From Bacteroidota bacterium (GTDB taxonomy: Bacteria > Bacteroidota > Bacteroidia > AKYH767-A > OLB10): 64,000 nucleotides of DNA. Positions 48,259-57,400 of this stretch are shown here, piece after piece. Positions within the stretch are counted from its first letter, which is position 1. The number at the start of each line of letters is the position of its first letter. The position numbers and the translations under genes were made by a program. Below the pieces are notes generated by a model, which searched no databases, was not told the origin of the DNA, and was given only the letters and a program-made list of their open reading frames with translations. Location of the stretch: contig JADKDR010000001.1 in assembly GCA_016714535.1 (NCBI GenBank), positions 558,001-622,000 of the forward strand, given 5' to 3'.

Positions 48259-49575
48259 TTGACTTTAAAACGAAACATAGGCTCTGCATTTATTCTGCAA
48301 ATAGTAACTGCAGCATTTATGTTTCTTTCAACGGTACTTATTGCAAGATACCTTTTGCCTCAAGGACGAGGCATTTACTCCCTCTATTTTAATTCGGTAA
48401 ATTTTATAGTTTTGCTTATTGGGCTAGGTCTATCGTCAGCCATAACCTTTTACCATGCCTCCGGCAAAATTACTGCACAAGTTGCCTTCTGGGTTTCGCT
48501 TATGTTTACCTCAATAAGCGGCTTATTCTTTTTTTTCCTGCTGATGTCAACATCTTCATTCAATTTGTTTTACAAAATGAGCGGCATCGCCTTCACCATG
48601 AAAAATGCTGCCATCTTCACCTTGTTTTGTTTCCTACTTCAATTTAGCCAATGCATAATGGCCATATTCAATGCTCGTAAAGAATTTATCACCTCAGGTA
48701 TAATAGGATTTATTAATCCGGCTGCAGTTACGATAGGCATCGGGTCTCTTTACTTTTTATCGAATAAAGATGTGGCTTTACATTCCCCTATCGTTAACTA
48801 TGCTCTGCTAATTACCATGGCCGGATACCTTCTACAAGTAACGGTAGCCATATACTTTTTAATTCGAATTAAGGCTGTTACGTTTCGATTTAACCTCAGC
48901 CAATTAAATGTAAAAGAATTGCTGTTTTATTCCACACTTGCTTATTTTAGTAATATAATCCAGTATCTGAGTTATCGATCTGATTATTGGTTTATCGATC
49001 ATTATCATGACAAGGCCCCATTGGGTATATATTCTATAGCCGTTATGATTGGCTCAATTATCTGGATGCTACCCTCTGCTATAGCTACCGTTTTGCTTTC
49101 GCATACTTCGGCCAATCAAGCAAATAATGCTGCACAAACAGCAACACTTTGCCGTATTACATTTTTTATAAGTCTGGTGTCGGGCATAGTGCTTTATGCT
49201 CTATTTGGCGTTACTACTAATTTTATTTTTGGAAGTGAATATGCGCAAGCTTCTTACTTGCTGTTGTTACTTTTGCCTGGTATTATTTTATTTTCTCTTA
49301 CAAAGGTATTGGGAGGTTACTTTGCCGGAGCTAACAAAATAAAAATTAATTTGACCATTACCATTATAAGCGCTATCGTAAATATGGGTTTCAATTTTTT
49401 GCTTATACCCGCCCAAAGCAGCGAGGGGGCGGCAATCAGCTCATCTATTAGCTATACATTAAGCACCCTGTTAAGTTTGATAATCTTTGCACGAATTCAT
49501 AAAATATCTATTAACAGACTTCTCTTCATTTCAAAAGAAGATGTATTACTAATAAAACAAACTGTAAATGGTTAA
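48259..49575 (+). CDS. Wzx/MVF-type polysaccharide flippase 2
   Basis: A 438-aa membrane protein with about twelve to fourteen helices. It opens LKRNIGSAFILQIVTAAFMFLSTVLIARYLLPQGRGIYSLYF, the polysaccharide-biosynthesis/flippase signature. The frame begins with a TTG at 48259; the first in-frame ATG (21st codon) is inside helix 1, so TTG is preferred. It differs from the 34.8-kb flippase, which implies either two glycans or replacement of an older flippase. Confidence 0.85.
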   Translation: MTLKRNIGSAFILQIVTAAFMFLSTVLIARYLLPQGRGIYSLYFNSVNFIVLLIGLGLSSAITFYHASGKITAQVAFWVSLMFTSISGLFFFFLLMSTSSFNLFYKMSGIAFTMKNAAIFTLFCFLLQFSQCIMAIFNARKEFITSGIIGFINPAAVTIGIGSLYFLSNKDVALHSPIVNYALLITMAGYLLQVTVAIYFLIRIKAVTFRFNLSQLNVKELLFYSTLAYFSNIIQYLSYRSDYWFIDHYHDKAPLGIYSIAVMIGSIIWMLPSAIATVLLSHTSANQANNAAQTATLCRITFFISLVSGIVLYALFGVTTNFIFGSEYAQASYLLLLLLPGIILFSLTKVLGGYFAGANKIKINLTITIISAIVNMGFNFLLIPAQSSEGAAISSSISYTLSTLLSLIIFARIHKISINRLLFISKEDVLLIKQTVNG

Positions 49576-50030
49576 TAGCGTAGTTTTTTGGTAATAAATT
49601 TGAATAATCATGGCACTGCCTCCTCTTTAAATTCAATTCAAACACAACGAAAACATCATCAATTATTTTTACTACTACATGCATATTAAAGTGATTGTAA
49701 CTACGATGTTGAGAACTAATTGGTTTAATCTAGTTTGCTTTTCAACGCTACATTTCAGCTATACAATGCTTAACTATATTAATACTGCCTAAAATTTTCC
49801 TTCAGCTAACATTGCAATAAAAATATCACTACTTTAGAAAATGCAGCGGACTCTATCTGCCTGCTTAATGATATACTATCAAAGATCAAAACGGAATAAA
49901 ACACAAATTCAACAGATTACTTTTTACTCTAATTTATTTGTAAGCAATAGGAATAAACTTTTAAATATATTTGCTTCTAATTGATAGATTATATTGCTAT
50001 TTCAAGATTGAATTAAAAACAAAACAAGAA
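49576..50030. other. Intergenic region with promoter box
   Basis: About 455 bp of AT-rich DNA. No gene, RNA or repeat seen. The right end has a TATATTTG box (49966-49973). Confidence 0.5.
49966..49973 (+). promoter_or_regulatory. -7 box for the WbmS-like/LpxD-like pair
   Basis: TATATTTG matches TAnnTTTG exactly, 57 bases before ATG 50031. It makes an upstream start at 49971 impossible and supports 50031. TTTG at 49937-49940 is 25 bases away, longer than usual for -33. Confidence 0.45.
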
Positions 50031-50789
50031 ATGAATACTGAAAACGAAATCAAATATCTTTTTAGCGACTTTACTACGAATGAATTCCGCAAATTAATTC
50101 AAGCTCTAAAGGCTAAATCATATACGTTCAGGGGATTTGCCGATTTTGCAAAAACCGAACAATTTGTTTTGTGGAGACACGATATCGACTTTTCGCCTCA
50201 GCGCGCTTTGGCTTGTGCTAAAATTGAAAATAGCGAAGGCGTAAAGGGAACATATTTTTTGCATTTGCACAGCGAATATTATAATCTTCTGGAGAAAAAT
50301 GTATTTAATATTATAAAAGAAATAATTGAACTTGGACATGATATAGGTGTGCATTTTGATACCCACTTTTACAATATTAAATCTGAAGCAGAAATTATTG
50401 AGCATTTAGGCAAGGAGCGAGACTTTTTGAACTATTTATATAACGTTGATATAAAAACTTTTTCATTTCACAATACAAATGCATTTATACTTACTTGCAA
50501 CAAATGGGAATATGCGGGGTTAATAAACACCTATGCTTCTTATTTTAAAGAAGAATTAAAATATTGCAGCGACAGCAATGGATATTGGAGATACCAAAGA
50601 ATGAAAGACGTTATAAACGAAGAAAGAGGAAGCTTGCACTTACTCACACATTGCGAATGGTGGACGGATGAAGTCATGAGCCCTTGGCAAAAAATACAAC
50701 GAGCTATAAATGGGCGGGCAAACTTTGCCAAGCAGCACTATTTAGAGTTTTTAAAAGAAAGTAAAATGCTTAACATTGATTATAAATGA
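50031..50789 (+). CDS. NodB-like polysaccharide deacetylase-fold protein (WbmS-like)
   Basis: A 252-aa cytosolic protein with WRHDIDFSPQRAL (metal-binding Asp-x-Asp type), ELGHDIGVHFDTHFY (His motif) and LHLLTHCEWW (late His). It fits the NodB-homology group found in O-antigen loci as WbmS. It may remove an acyl group from a nucleotide sugar or glycan; activity is inferred. The stop overlaps the ATG of the LpxD-like gene by four bases (ATGA), so a deacylase/acyltransferase pair is made together. Confidence 0.78.
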   Translation: MNTENEIKYLFSDFTTNEFRKLIQALKAKSYTFRGFADFAKTEQFVLWRHDIDFSPQRALACAKIENSEGVKGTYFLHLHSEYYNLLEKNVFNIIKEIIELGHDIGVHFDTHFYNIKSEAEIIEHLGKERDFLNYLYNVDIKTFSFHNTNAFILTCNKWEYAGLINTYASYFKEELKYCSDSNGYWRYQRMKDVINEERGSLHLLTHCEWWTDEVMSPWQKIQRAINGRANFAKQHYLEFLKESKMLNIDYK

Positions 50790-51690
50790 AAAGATACACA
50801 ATAACTGATTTGCAAAAATAATTGGAAGCCATAAAGTTTATGGTGATACTAATGATATTTTAATTACTAACGTGCAACCTCTTGAGAATGCGAATGCGCA
50901 TTCCCTTGTATGGATTTCACCAACTAAACCAGACAAACTAGAGATTATTGCAACTACCTTAGCAAGTGTTATTATTTGTGACGAGTCACTGGACTTTGAA
51001 AAAATAAAAACGACAAACAAATGCTTTATAGTTGTTGAAAATCCTAAGTTAGTTTTTTTAAGAATAGTTTCCGCATATTTTATTGACAAAATAGAAAGAA
51101 GCATACATCCAACATCCACTTTACATAGTGAGGCAATAACAGGAAGCAACATACATATAGGGCCTAATTGTTATATAGGCAAATGTACATTAGGTGACAA
51201 TGTAACAATTATGGGAAATAATTTTTTGTATGACAATGTCATCATTGGTAATAATGTAACAATTAATGCTGGAAGCGTTATTGGGGCAGATGGTTTTGGT
51301 TATGCTAAAAATGATGAAGGTCAATTTGAAAAATTCCCCCATATTGGAGGCGTGGTTATTGAAGACAATGTAGAGATTGGGGCAAATACCTGTATAGATA
51401 AAGGAACGCTAGGCAATACGATTATAAAACGAGGGGCAAAAATTGATAACCTGGTTCATATAGCTCATAATGTAACGGTTGGCGAAAACAGTATGATCAT
51501 AGCCCTGGCAATGATTGGCGGCAGCACCATCATTGGCGATAATGTTTGGGTTGCACCATCATCATCACTGAGAGATAGAATTGAGATTGGTAAAAATGCT
51601 GTTATTGGGATGGGTGCTGTTATAACCAAATCTGTGCCAGAAAAAGAAGTATGGTTAGGCAACCCTGGAAAAAACAAAAACTTGTTATAA
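50786..51690 (+). CDS. LpxD-like sugar N-acyltransferase (frameshifted at its start)
   Basis: A ~301-aa protein. The N-terminal LpxD domain begins MKRYTITDLQK, then runs into a stop; one more A in the A5 run at 50814-50818 continues IIGSHKVYGDTNDILITNV into the 272-aa frame starting at 50872. The beta-helix has many hexapeptides and NLVHIAHNVTVGE, with the catalytic His of LpxD. It ends GAVITKSVPEKEVWLGNPGK. In a polysaccharide locus this type usually acylates an amino sugar for the glycan, not lipid A; which applies is undetermined. ATGA overlap with the upstream gene supports the restored start. Confidence 0.82.
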
Positions 51691-52184
51691 CCACACAGAA
51701 ATCACTCATTATAATCTTTACAACAATATTTAAGGCCAATGCGTAAATGGCATGCCACTGTAATGATGCCGATTGTAAGCTTTAGCATCAATTGGCTATA
51801 AGGATAGCTAAAGCAAGTCGATGGCATTGAAAATATTATCGGGAGTAGAATGAATATGATGAACCTTAAAAAACACCATGTACATAGTGTGCAAAAATCA
51901 CCCTTCTATTATCATTCGCTGGCTGTTCAGCATGTTGCGTTCTAAGTTATCTCTAGGTTAGTTGTATTGAACTCAATTGTTCTTTTCTTGATTCATGAGC
52001 TGCTGATACTTCACCAATTTTTTGTGACTTATTTTTTCTTTGCCTAACCCAAATATTAGTTTGTCTAACTATTTATATTAATAAGCAATCCCTACGTTTC
52101 AGTTTCTGTTTGCTACTGAGTGAAGATTTAATATGAAGGAATTGAATAAGCGCAATGGCTAATTTTTTGCCTTCTGCTTATATC
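51691..52184. other. Intergenic region at the end of the polysaccharide locus
   Basis: About 490 bp, AT-rich, between convergent units. Short open stretches on the minus strand near 51960-52070 are Lys/Gln-rich and unrecognised. No RNA gene, repeat or mobile-element end was identified. It marks the transition to general genes. Confidence 0.45.
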
Positions 52185-52640
52185 TCACTTGCGACTAAAC
52201 TGAAAATCTTCTCCCCTGAGTTCGCCTTTAACTTCGCCTTCTATGCGAGCGTTTACAATTTTCTTATCAGTAAAGGAATAAATTATTCGCTGCGGAAAAT
52301 CGTGATTCTTATTTTCGAATGTATACGTATTGCTTTCAGCACTTATCAGTTTATACAACACTTCCTTCCCTTCGTTTTGATCAGTAACGGTTGGTGCATA
52401 ATACCAAACACCTTTTACTTTTTTAACCAAAACATTTTCCAGAAAAGTGGTGTCGCCATTTGCCGATATAATGACAGATTGCCCATGCGAGGTAGTATCA
52501 TTAATTTTTGTCCAAAGTTCTTGCATGGCGCCTCCCTCAGCATTTGAGACGAAAACGCCATCAAAATTGTCGATTTTAAAATCCTGAGCATGACCAAGCA
52601 TGGTCATACTTAAAAACATTGCAGCTAAAAATAATTTCAT
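52185..52640 (-). CDS. DUF6265 family exported protein
   Basis: A 151-aa protein with a signal peptide (to GHAQ, residue 19). TFLENVLVKKVKGVWYYAPTV and TFENKNHDFPQRIIY are the DUF6265 signature, a lipocalin-like beta-barrel family of unknown function. Its ATG overlaps the stop of the small membrane protein by four bases. It is the last gene of a sigma-factor operon. Confidence 0.82.
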   Translation of the reverse strand: MKLFLAAMFLSMTMLGHAQDFKIDNFDGVFVSNAEGGAMQELWTKINDTTSHGQSVIISANGDTTFLENVLVKKVKGVWYYAPTVTDQNEGKEVLYKLISAESNTYTFENKNHDFPQRIIYSFTDKKIVNARIEGEVKGELRGEDFQFSRK

Positions 52641-52978
52641 TGTTGATTGGTTTTAGCGTTAAAACATGCAGCCATTTTACTACGAAAATCTTGTTTGAAT
52701 TGCGCTCGCTCTTCGGTGCTCATTTGCTCCATTCGGTCTTTGTAATTAGCCCTCCATATATGACGCGAATTATCGTTCTTTGTTTTGAAAAAGCCATAAA
52801 AGCCTCCAAACAAAAATTTGCTAAGCAACATGAGCCCACAAGCCTGCCAGAAGGTAATTAGTGGCAACTTGAACAGCGATGGCAACAGCAAGTTCCATAG
52901 TAATTGAATGGCTAGCGCATACAGTGCAATACCGGCTATTATAAGAAAGGTTATTTTTAAAATTTTAAAACTACGCAT
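52637..52978 (-). CDS. Small two-helix membrane protein linked to the ECF sigma gene
   Basis: A 113-aa protein with hydrophobic segments at about 8-32 and 38-62, then a basic/acidic cytoplasmic tail ending ERAQFKQDFRSKMAAC. No named domain. Placed 36 bp after an ECF sigma gene and coupled to DUF6265, it occupies the position of an anti-sigma factor, but lacks a recognisable anti-sigma domain. Similar unnamed proteins follow sigma genes in other Bacteroidota, from memory. Confidence 0.65.
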   Translation of the reverse strand: MRSFKILKITFLIIAGIALYALAIQLLWNLLLPSLFKLPLITFWQACGLMLLSKFLFGGFYGFFKTKNDNSRHIWRANYKDRMEQMSTEERAQFKQDFRSKMAACFNAKTNQQ

Positions 52979-53014
52979 TGGTTTACATATTAATCAGTTT
53001 AATTATTATTCGGG

Positions 53015-53608
53015 TTACTCGCCAAGTTCAGAATAGAATTGTTTTAAACGTTGGCGCAGGTGCAACACCGCATATCGCTTTCGCGATAGCAGGGTATTGA
53101 GCGTTGTACCGGTAGCCTCAGCAATTTTAACAAAGGGTATTCCATCTATTTCATTTGCCACAAAAACATCGCGTTGTTCGGCAGGCAATTCGGCAAGGGC
53201 ATCTTCAAATGCATCCATAAACAGGTCATTCAACAAACGCTTATCAGCACTACCATGATAGTCTCGCACAAGTTCGGCAATATTTAAGGTCTCGCCATCA
53301 TCATCGCTCAGGTGAGCGCTGATGTCTTCGAGCAAGGTGGTTTTCTTTTTGCGATATCGATCAATAATTTTATTTCGTGCCACGCTGTATAGCCAGGAAG
53401 CTGCTCGTTCTATGGGTTTCATAAGGCGTGTTACTTCGATGAACTCATAAAATACATCCTGCACAATATCTTCGGCATCCTCGTCACTAGGCACGCGCTT
53501 GCGGATAAAATCGCGTAATCGCTTTCCTTCCGCAGCCACTATGCGGCCAATAAAGTCATTTTGCGATTGCGCCATATTCGATTGATTGGGTAGTGCAACA
53601 GTAGTCAT
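53015..53608 (-). CDS. ECF-type RNA polymerase sigma factor
   Basis: A 197-aa sigma-70-family protein with region 2 (RKRVPSDEDAEDIVQDVFYEF, then ARNKIIDRYRKKK) and region 4 (LPAEQRDVFVANEIDGIPFVKIAEATGTTLNTLLSRKRYAVLHLRQ). Between them is an acidic ~45-residue linker. ATG 53608 or 53575 may start it. It leads a three-gene operon with a membrane protein and DUF6265, probably autoregulated. Target promoters cannot be read here. Confidence 0.88.
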   Translation of the reverse strand: MTTVALPNQSNMAQSQNDFIGRIVAAEGKRLRDFIRKRVPSDEDAEDIVQDVFYEFIEVTRLMKPIERAASWLYSVARNKIIDRYRKKKTTLLEDISAHLSDDDGETLNIAELVRDYHGSADKRLLNDLFMDAFEDALAELPAEQRDVFVANEIDGIPFVKIAEATGTTLNTLLSRKRYAVLHLRQRLKQFYSELGE

Positions 53609-53862
53609 ATTGTGTTAATCGCAATGCTAGAACAAATATTTTATTTTTTTTATTTTTTCTGTTACGAAATCTCAAGCGCTTGATTTTTCCTTCTCAAACT
53701 AATAAATATCCTTTGTACCAAGAATTTAACAATAATGTAAATCTGCCATAATAAAAAATTATTTTACTTGCGTATCCCTAAACGTATTCATCAAATACGT
53801 TCTTTAGAAGCTACCTATTAAAATTGTTCTAAATAAAATAAACGCTAAAACTTTTAATTAAA

Positions 53863-54243
53863 ATGGATGGAAATTCTAATTCACTCAACTGGTTCGAAAT
53901 CTCAGTAACAGATATCAACCGCGCAAAAACTTTCTATGAGCATGTATTCGGCATCGAAATGCAAGTCATGGAAATGATGGGCATGCACATGGCTTTCTTT
54001 CCATGGACACCGGGAAATGGTAAAGCAACCGGTGCCCTGGTTCAAGGCGAAATGCATAAGCCAAGCATGGATGGCGCAAAAATTTATCTGAATGCCGATC
54101 CCGATTTGACTGATGCGCTTGGCCGGGTAGAAGAAGCAGGAGGACAAATCATGATGCCAAAAACACAAATTGACGAGTTTGGTTTCATGGCATTTTTTGT
54201 TGACTCCGAAGGCAACGCGGTGGCTTTGCATAGCAACAGATAA
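53863..54243 (+). CDS. VOC-family (glyoxalase/bleomycin-resistance-like) protein
   Basis: A 126-aa single-VOC protein. LNWFEISVTDINRAKTFYEHVFG and DSEGNAVALHS are the two ends of the paired beta-alpha-beta-beta-beta modules. The metal ligands are not all obvious, and the substrate is unknown. Monocistronic; a strong terminator follows 26 bases after the stop. Confidence 0.85.
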   Translation: MDGNSNSLNWFEISVTDINRAKTFYEHVFGIEMQVMEMMGMHMAFFPWTPGNGKATGALVQGEMHKPSMDGAKIYLNADPDLTDALGRVEEAGGQIMMPKTQIDEFGFMAFFVDSEGNAVALHSNR

Positions 54244-54268
54244 TCGGCCACTTGACTTCACCAACAAC

Positions 54269-54308
54269 AAACGTGGCGTTCTTATACAGGGCTCCACGTT
54301 TTTTTTTT
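54269..54308 (+). terminator. Strong intrinsic terminator, probably bidirectional
   Basis: An 8-bp perfect stem (AAACGTGG 54269-54276 with CCACGTTT 54294-54301) is followed by a run of ten Ts. On the minus strand the same stem has a T-rich tail, so it may also stop murQ transcription. It lies between convergent VOC and murQ genes. Confidence 0.85.
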
Positions 54309-54355
54309 GAAACAATATCCTGAAAAAGTTTTTGTCTATTCTTTTGTAAAAGAAA

Positions 54356-55159
54356 CTACAAACTACCTGCCTGTACCGCCAGCCGAACACTGCCATGCTT
54401 GAGCAATAGCGCTTGTGCCTTGTCCATTTCAATATTCAAAGCTTCGGCAACCATGCGCGCGCCACGCTCTATCAACTTATTGTTGGTTAATTGCATGTCC
54501 ACCATTTTATTTCCCTTTACATGACCCAACTTAATCATGACCGAAGTGCTAAGCATATTCAACAATAATTTTTGTGCAGTACCTGCCTTCATTCTTGTGC
54601 TGCCTGTTACATACTCGGGCCCTACAATACACTCTATGGGATAATGGGCTGCCTTGCTTACCGGAGTTTCTGCATTACAAGTAATGCAAGCGGTGGTAAT
54701 ACCATGCTGTTGTGCTTGCAGCAATGCACCTATCACATACGGAGTTGTTCCTGATGCAGCTATGCCTAACACCACATCCGTATCGGTAATAGTATACGCT
54801 TGCAAGTCGTTCCAACCTTGCATTGCATCATCTTCGGCAAACTCTACCGCTTTGCGCATAGCGCCATCTCCTCCGGCCATTATACCCACTACCCTGCCGT
54901 GTGCTATGCCATAGGTTGGCGGACATTCGCTGGCATCAACAATCCCGAGCCTGCCGCTAGTACCGGCTCCCAGATAGAACAATCGTCCTCCCTGTTGCAT
55001 CTTAGATGCAACAACATCAACCAGAGCAATAAGTTGTGGAATGCACTTTTCTACTGCCAAGGGCACTGTTTTATCTTCGTGGTTTATACCTCGCAACAAC
55101 TCTTCGGTGCTGAGCAATTCGAGTAAATCGTATTTGGAATTTGATTCGGTTGTTTTCAT
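54356..55159 (-). CDS. murQ: N-acetylmuramic acid 6-phosphate etherase
   Basis: A 267-aa SIS-domain enzyme. FYLGAGTSGRLGIVDASECPPTYG is the MurQ substrate loop, and VVGPEYVTGSTRMKAGTAQKLLLNMLST completes the active site. It cleaves the lactyl ether of MurNAc-6-P, giving GlcNAc-6-P and D-lactate, in peptidoglycan recycling. Start 55159 (MKTTESNS) is preferred over 55168 because it begins the family sequence and a TATTTTG box overlaps the longer start. Confidence 0.92.
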   Translation of the reverse strand: MKTTESNSKYDLLELLSTEELLRGINHEDKTVPLAVEKCIPQLIALVDVVASKMQQGGRLFYLGAGTSGRLGIVDASECPPTYGIAHGRVVGIMAGGDGAMRKAVEFAEDDAMQGWNDLQAYTITDTDVVLGIAASGTTPYVIGALLQAQQHGITTACITCNAETPVSKAAHYPIECIVGPEYVTGSTRMKAGTAQKLLLNMLSTSVMIKLGHVKGNKMVDMQLTNNKLIERGARMVAEALNIEMDKAQALLLKHGSVRLAVQAGSL

Positions 55160-55200
55160 GCTTTGCAAAATAAACTAAAATCATTTGCCCGACAAGGCTT

Positions 55201-55866
55201 CTAAATACCTTTGCATATGGCATTTGCAATAAGCAAATCGCGCTCGCGTGTTATTTTAAAATTATCCGCTTCACCATGTACCATAAAGTTAGTATAACCT
55301 ACCGCTTCCATCATAGAGGCCTCATCGGTAAATTTGCGGTATTCCACTTTATTAAATGCAGCCATTAACTCGCTTGCAGGATAGCATTGTGGTGTTTGCA
55401 CCAGAAAATACTCATCACGATTAACGGCTTTGTTTTTTCTGGAGGTAATATTCCTGATAGAATCGGCAACCGGAATAATGGGAATAGCACTTCCGTTAAC
55501 CTGACAGGCATCGTAGCAATGATTAATAAGTTTTTCTGAAACAAGCGGACGGGCAGCGTCATGAACCGCCACGATACCATCCATACTTTGAACAGCCCTT
55601 AGGCCATTAAGAACCGATTGCGCACGCACATCGCCTCCATTGATTAAAGCATGAGGTACAGTCAGATTGTACTTGGATATTAATTCATTCCAATAGTTGA
55701 GATATTGGGCATTCATTACCAAAATAATTTCGGCACTGCAAGCTGCAAATCTTTCGATACTGTAAAATAAAATAGGCTTAAAATTAAGCAACAGAAACTG
55801 CTTGGGAATATCGCTATTGAGGCGACTACCGCTTCCACCGGCAACTATAATGGCTGTGCGTTTCAA
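55201..55866 (-). CDS. ispD: 2-C-methyl-D-erythritol 4-phosphate cytidylyltransferase
   Basis: A 221-aa nucleotidyltransferase. AIIVAGGSGSRLNSDIPKQF is the CTP-binding loop, VAVHDAARPLVS the catalytic Asp/Arg region, and QTPQCYPAS the tail motif. It makes CDP-methylerythritol in the MEP isoprenoid pathway. It precedes murQ by 41 bp on the same strand and may share a transcript. Confidence 0.92.
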   Translation of the reverse strand: MKRTAIIVAGGSGSRLNSDIPKQFLLLNFKPILFYSIERFAACSAEIILVMNAQYLNYWNELISKYNLTVPHALINGGDVRAQSVLNGLRAVQSMDGIVAVHDAARPLVSEKLINHCYDACQVNGSAIPIIPVADSIRNITSRKNKAVNRDEYFLVQTPQCYPASELMAAFNKVEYRKFTDEASMMEAVGYTNFMVHGEADNFKITRERDLLIANAICKGI

Positions 55867-56019
55867 ATTAGTTAGTCAACTATATATTTTTTAGAGAAGA
55901 CCCCATCCATAATTCTAATAACTGATGATGTTGAATCAGACTTGCGCATACTTAACCTAAAAATGAATCCCAAATTAAATAAGGTTATGATGTGCAAGTA
56001 ATTCAGTTTTTCCAAAAAA

Positions 56020-57069
56020 TTATATAATCAGCATGGCATCGCCATAGCTGTAAAAGCGGTACTTCTCCTTTACGGCTATGCGGTATGCATTCATAATATT
56101 TTCGTAACCGCCAAATGCGCATGTCATCATAAGCAAAGTTGACTCCGGCATATGAAAATTGGTAACCATACAATTGGCTATGCTGAAATCGTATGGTGGG
56201 AAAATAAATTTATTAGTCCAACCAGAAAGCGGTTTCATCTCGCCTGTAGTGGCCACCGATGATTCGGCACAACGCATGGTAGTAGTACCTACGGCACACA
56301 CTTTCTTTTTATTTGCCTTGGCACGATTCACAATTTCGCAAGCTTCGCTTGTTATTTCAAATTGCTCGCTATCCATTTTATGTTTGGTAAGATCTTCTAC
56401 CTCTACCGGGCGAAAAGTACCCAAACCTACATGCAGCGTTACTTCGGAAAACTCAACGCCTTTGATTTCGAGGCGCTTCATTAACTCACGACTAAAATGC
56501 AAGCCGGCAGTAGGAGCGGCAACAGCACCCTCATTTTTTGCATACACGGTTTGATAACGTTGTTCATCATCTGGTTCAGCCTGGCGCTTAATGTATTTGG
56601 GAAGAGGCGTATGCCCAAGGGTCTTAATCAGGTTTTTAAATTCCTCATGGGTGCCATCATATAAAAATCGTAGCGTACGGCCACGGCTTGTTGTATTATC
56701 TATTACTTCGGCTACCAATGTCTCGTTATCGCCAAAGTATAATTTATTTCCGATACGGATTTTGCGGGCCGGGTCCACCAGTACATCCCATAATTTGCTG
56801 TCCTGATTTAACTCACGAAGCAAAAAAACTTCAATCTTGGCTCCGGTTTTTTCCTTATTTCCAAATAACCTTGCCGGAAATACACGTGTATTGTTGAGCA
56901 ACATCACATCCTTATCATCAAAGTAGTCTATAATGTCTTTAAACACCTTGTGCTCAATCTTGCCGGTATCTTTGTGAACAACCATCAAGCGCGATTCATC
57001 GCGATTCTTGGATGGGTAATTGGCTAACAGGTTTTCATTAAAGTTAAACTTAAACTGCGAAAGTTTCAT
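56020..57069 (-). CDS. queA: S-adenosylmethionine:tRNA ribosyltransferase-isomerase
   Basis: A 349-aa protein, full length. MKLSQFKFNFNENLLANYPSKNRDESRLMVV start, MLLNNTRVFPARLFG, TAGLHFSRELM and CAVGTTTMRCAES are QueA motifs. It adds the epoxycyclopentane ring to 7-aminomethyl-deazaguanine in the queuosine pathway of tRNA. 153 bp separate it from ispD. No other queuosine gene is in the window. Confidence 0.94.
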   Translation of the reverse strand: MKLSQFKFNFNENLLANYPSKNRDESRLMVVHKDTGKIEHKVFKDIIDYFDDKDVMLLNNTRVFPARLFGNKEKTGAKIEVFLLRELNQDSKLWDVLVDPARKIRIGNKLYFGDNETLVAEVIDNTTSRGRTLRFLYDGTHEEFKNLIKTLGHTPLPKYIKRQAEPDDEQRYQTVYAKNEGAVAAPTAGLHFSRELMKRLEIKGVEFSEVTLHVGLGTFRPVEVEDLTKHKMDSEQFEITSEACEIVNRAKANKKKVCAVGTTTMRCAESSVATTGEMKPLSGWTNKFIFPPYDFSIANCMVTNFHMPESTLLMMTCAFGGYENIMNAYRIAVKEKYRFYSYGDAMLII

Positions 57070-57400
57070 TTTATAAAAAATTAAAATTTAGTTCTTTAGA
57101 ATATTAAGCGGGAACTGTGGTAACAAACACCTACAGGTCATTTGATTTTCAATTTTGTATAAAAATCGGATGCAGCTTAATTTTTTTGCGGGTGCGAATA
57201 TAGTATCAAAATCTCCGAATGGTACAAGAAACCCAAAATAATTTATCGTTAAGGAATACATTTAGATGCATTATCCCCTGTTTAGAGCCCTTGCGATTAT
57301 CGAGTAGTGCTCGTCATTTAAAGTAAGATAACTATTAATCTTTGCTAAATGGTACTCCACTTTCTATAATCTTTCTATTTTCGCAGCCTTCAATTATTGA
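57070..57400. other. Intergenic region between queA and the GT2 gene
   Basis: About 330 bp between divergent genes. Promoters for both must lie here, but no exact TAnnTTTG is well placed; TAATCTTT-like boxes near 57332 and 57368 are imperfect. No RNA gene or repeat recognised. Confidence 0.4.

Noticed and set aside
49971..50030. Extension of the WbmS-like protein to a start at 49971
   Set aside because: That codon lies in an exact -7 box; the extension is unlike the family.
11779..50818. Programmed ribosomal frameshifting at the A-rich runs
   Set aside because: The shifts go in both directions and lack a common slippery heptamer or downstream structure; error or slippage is simpler.
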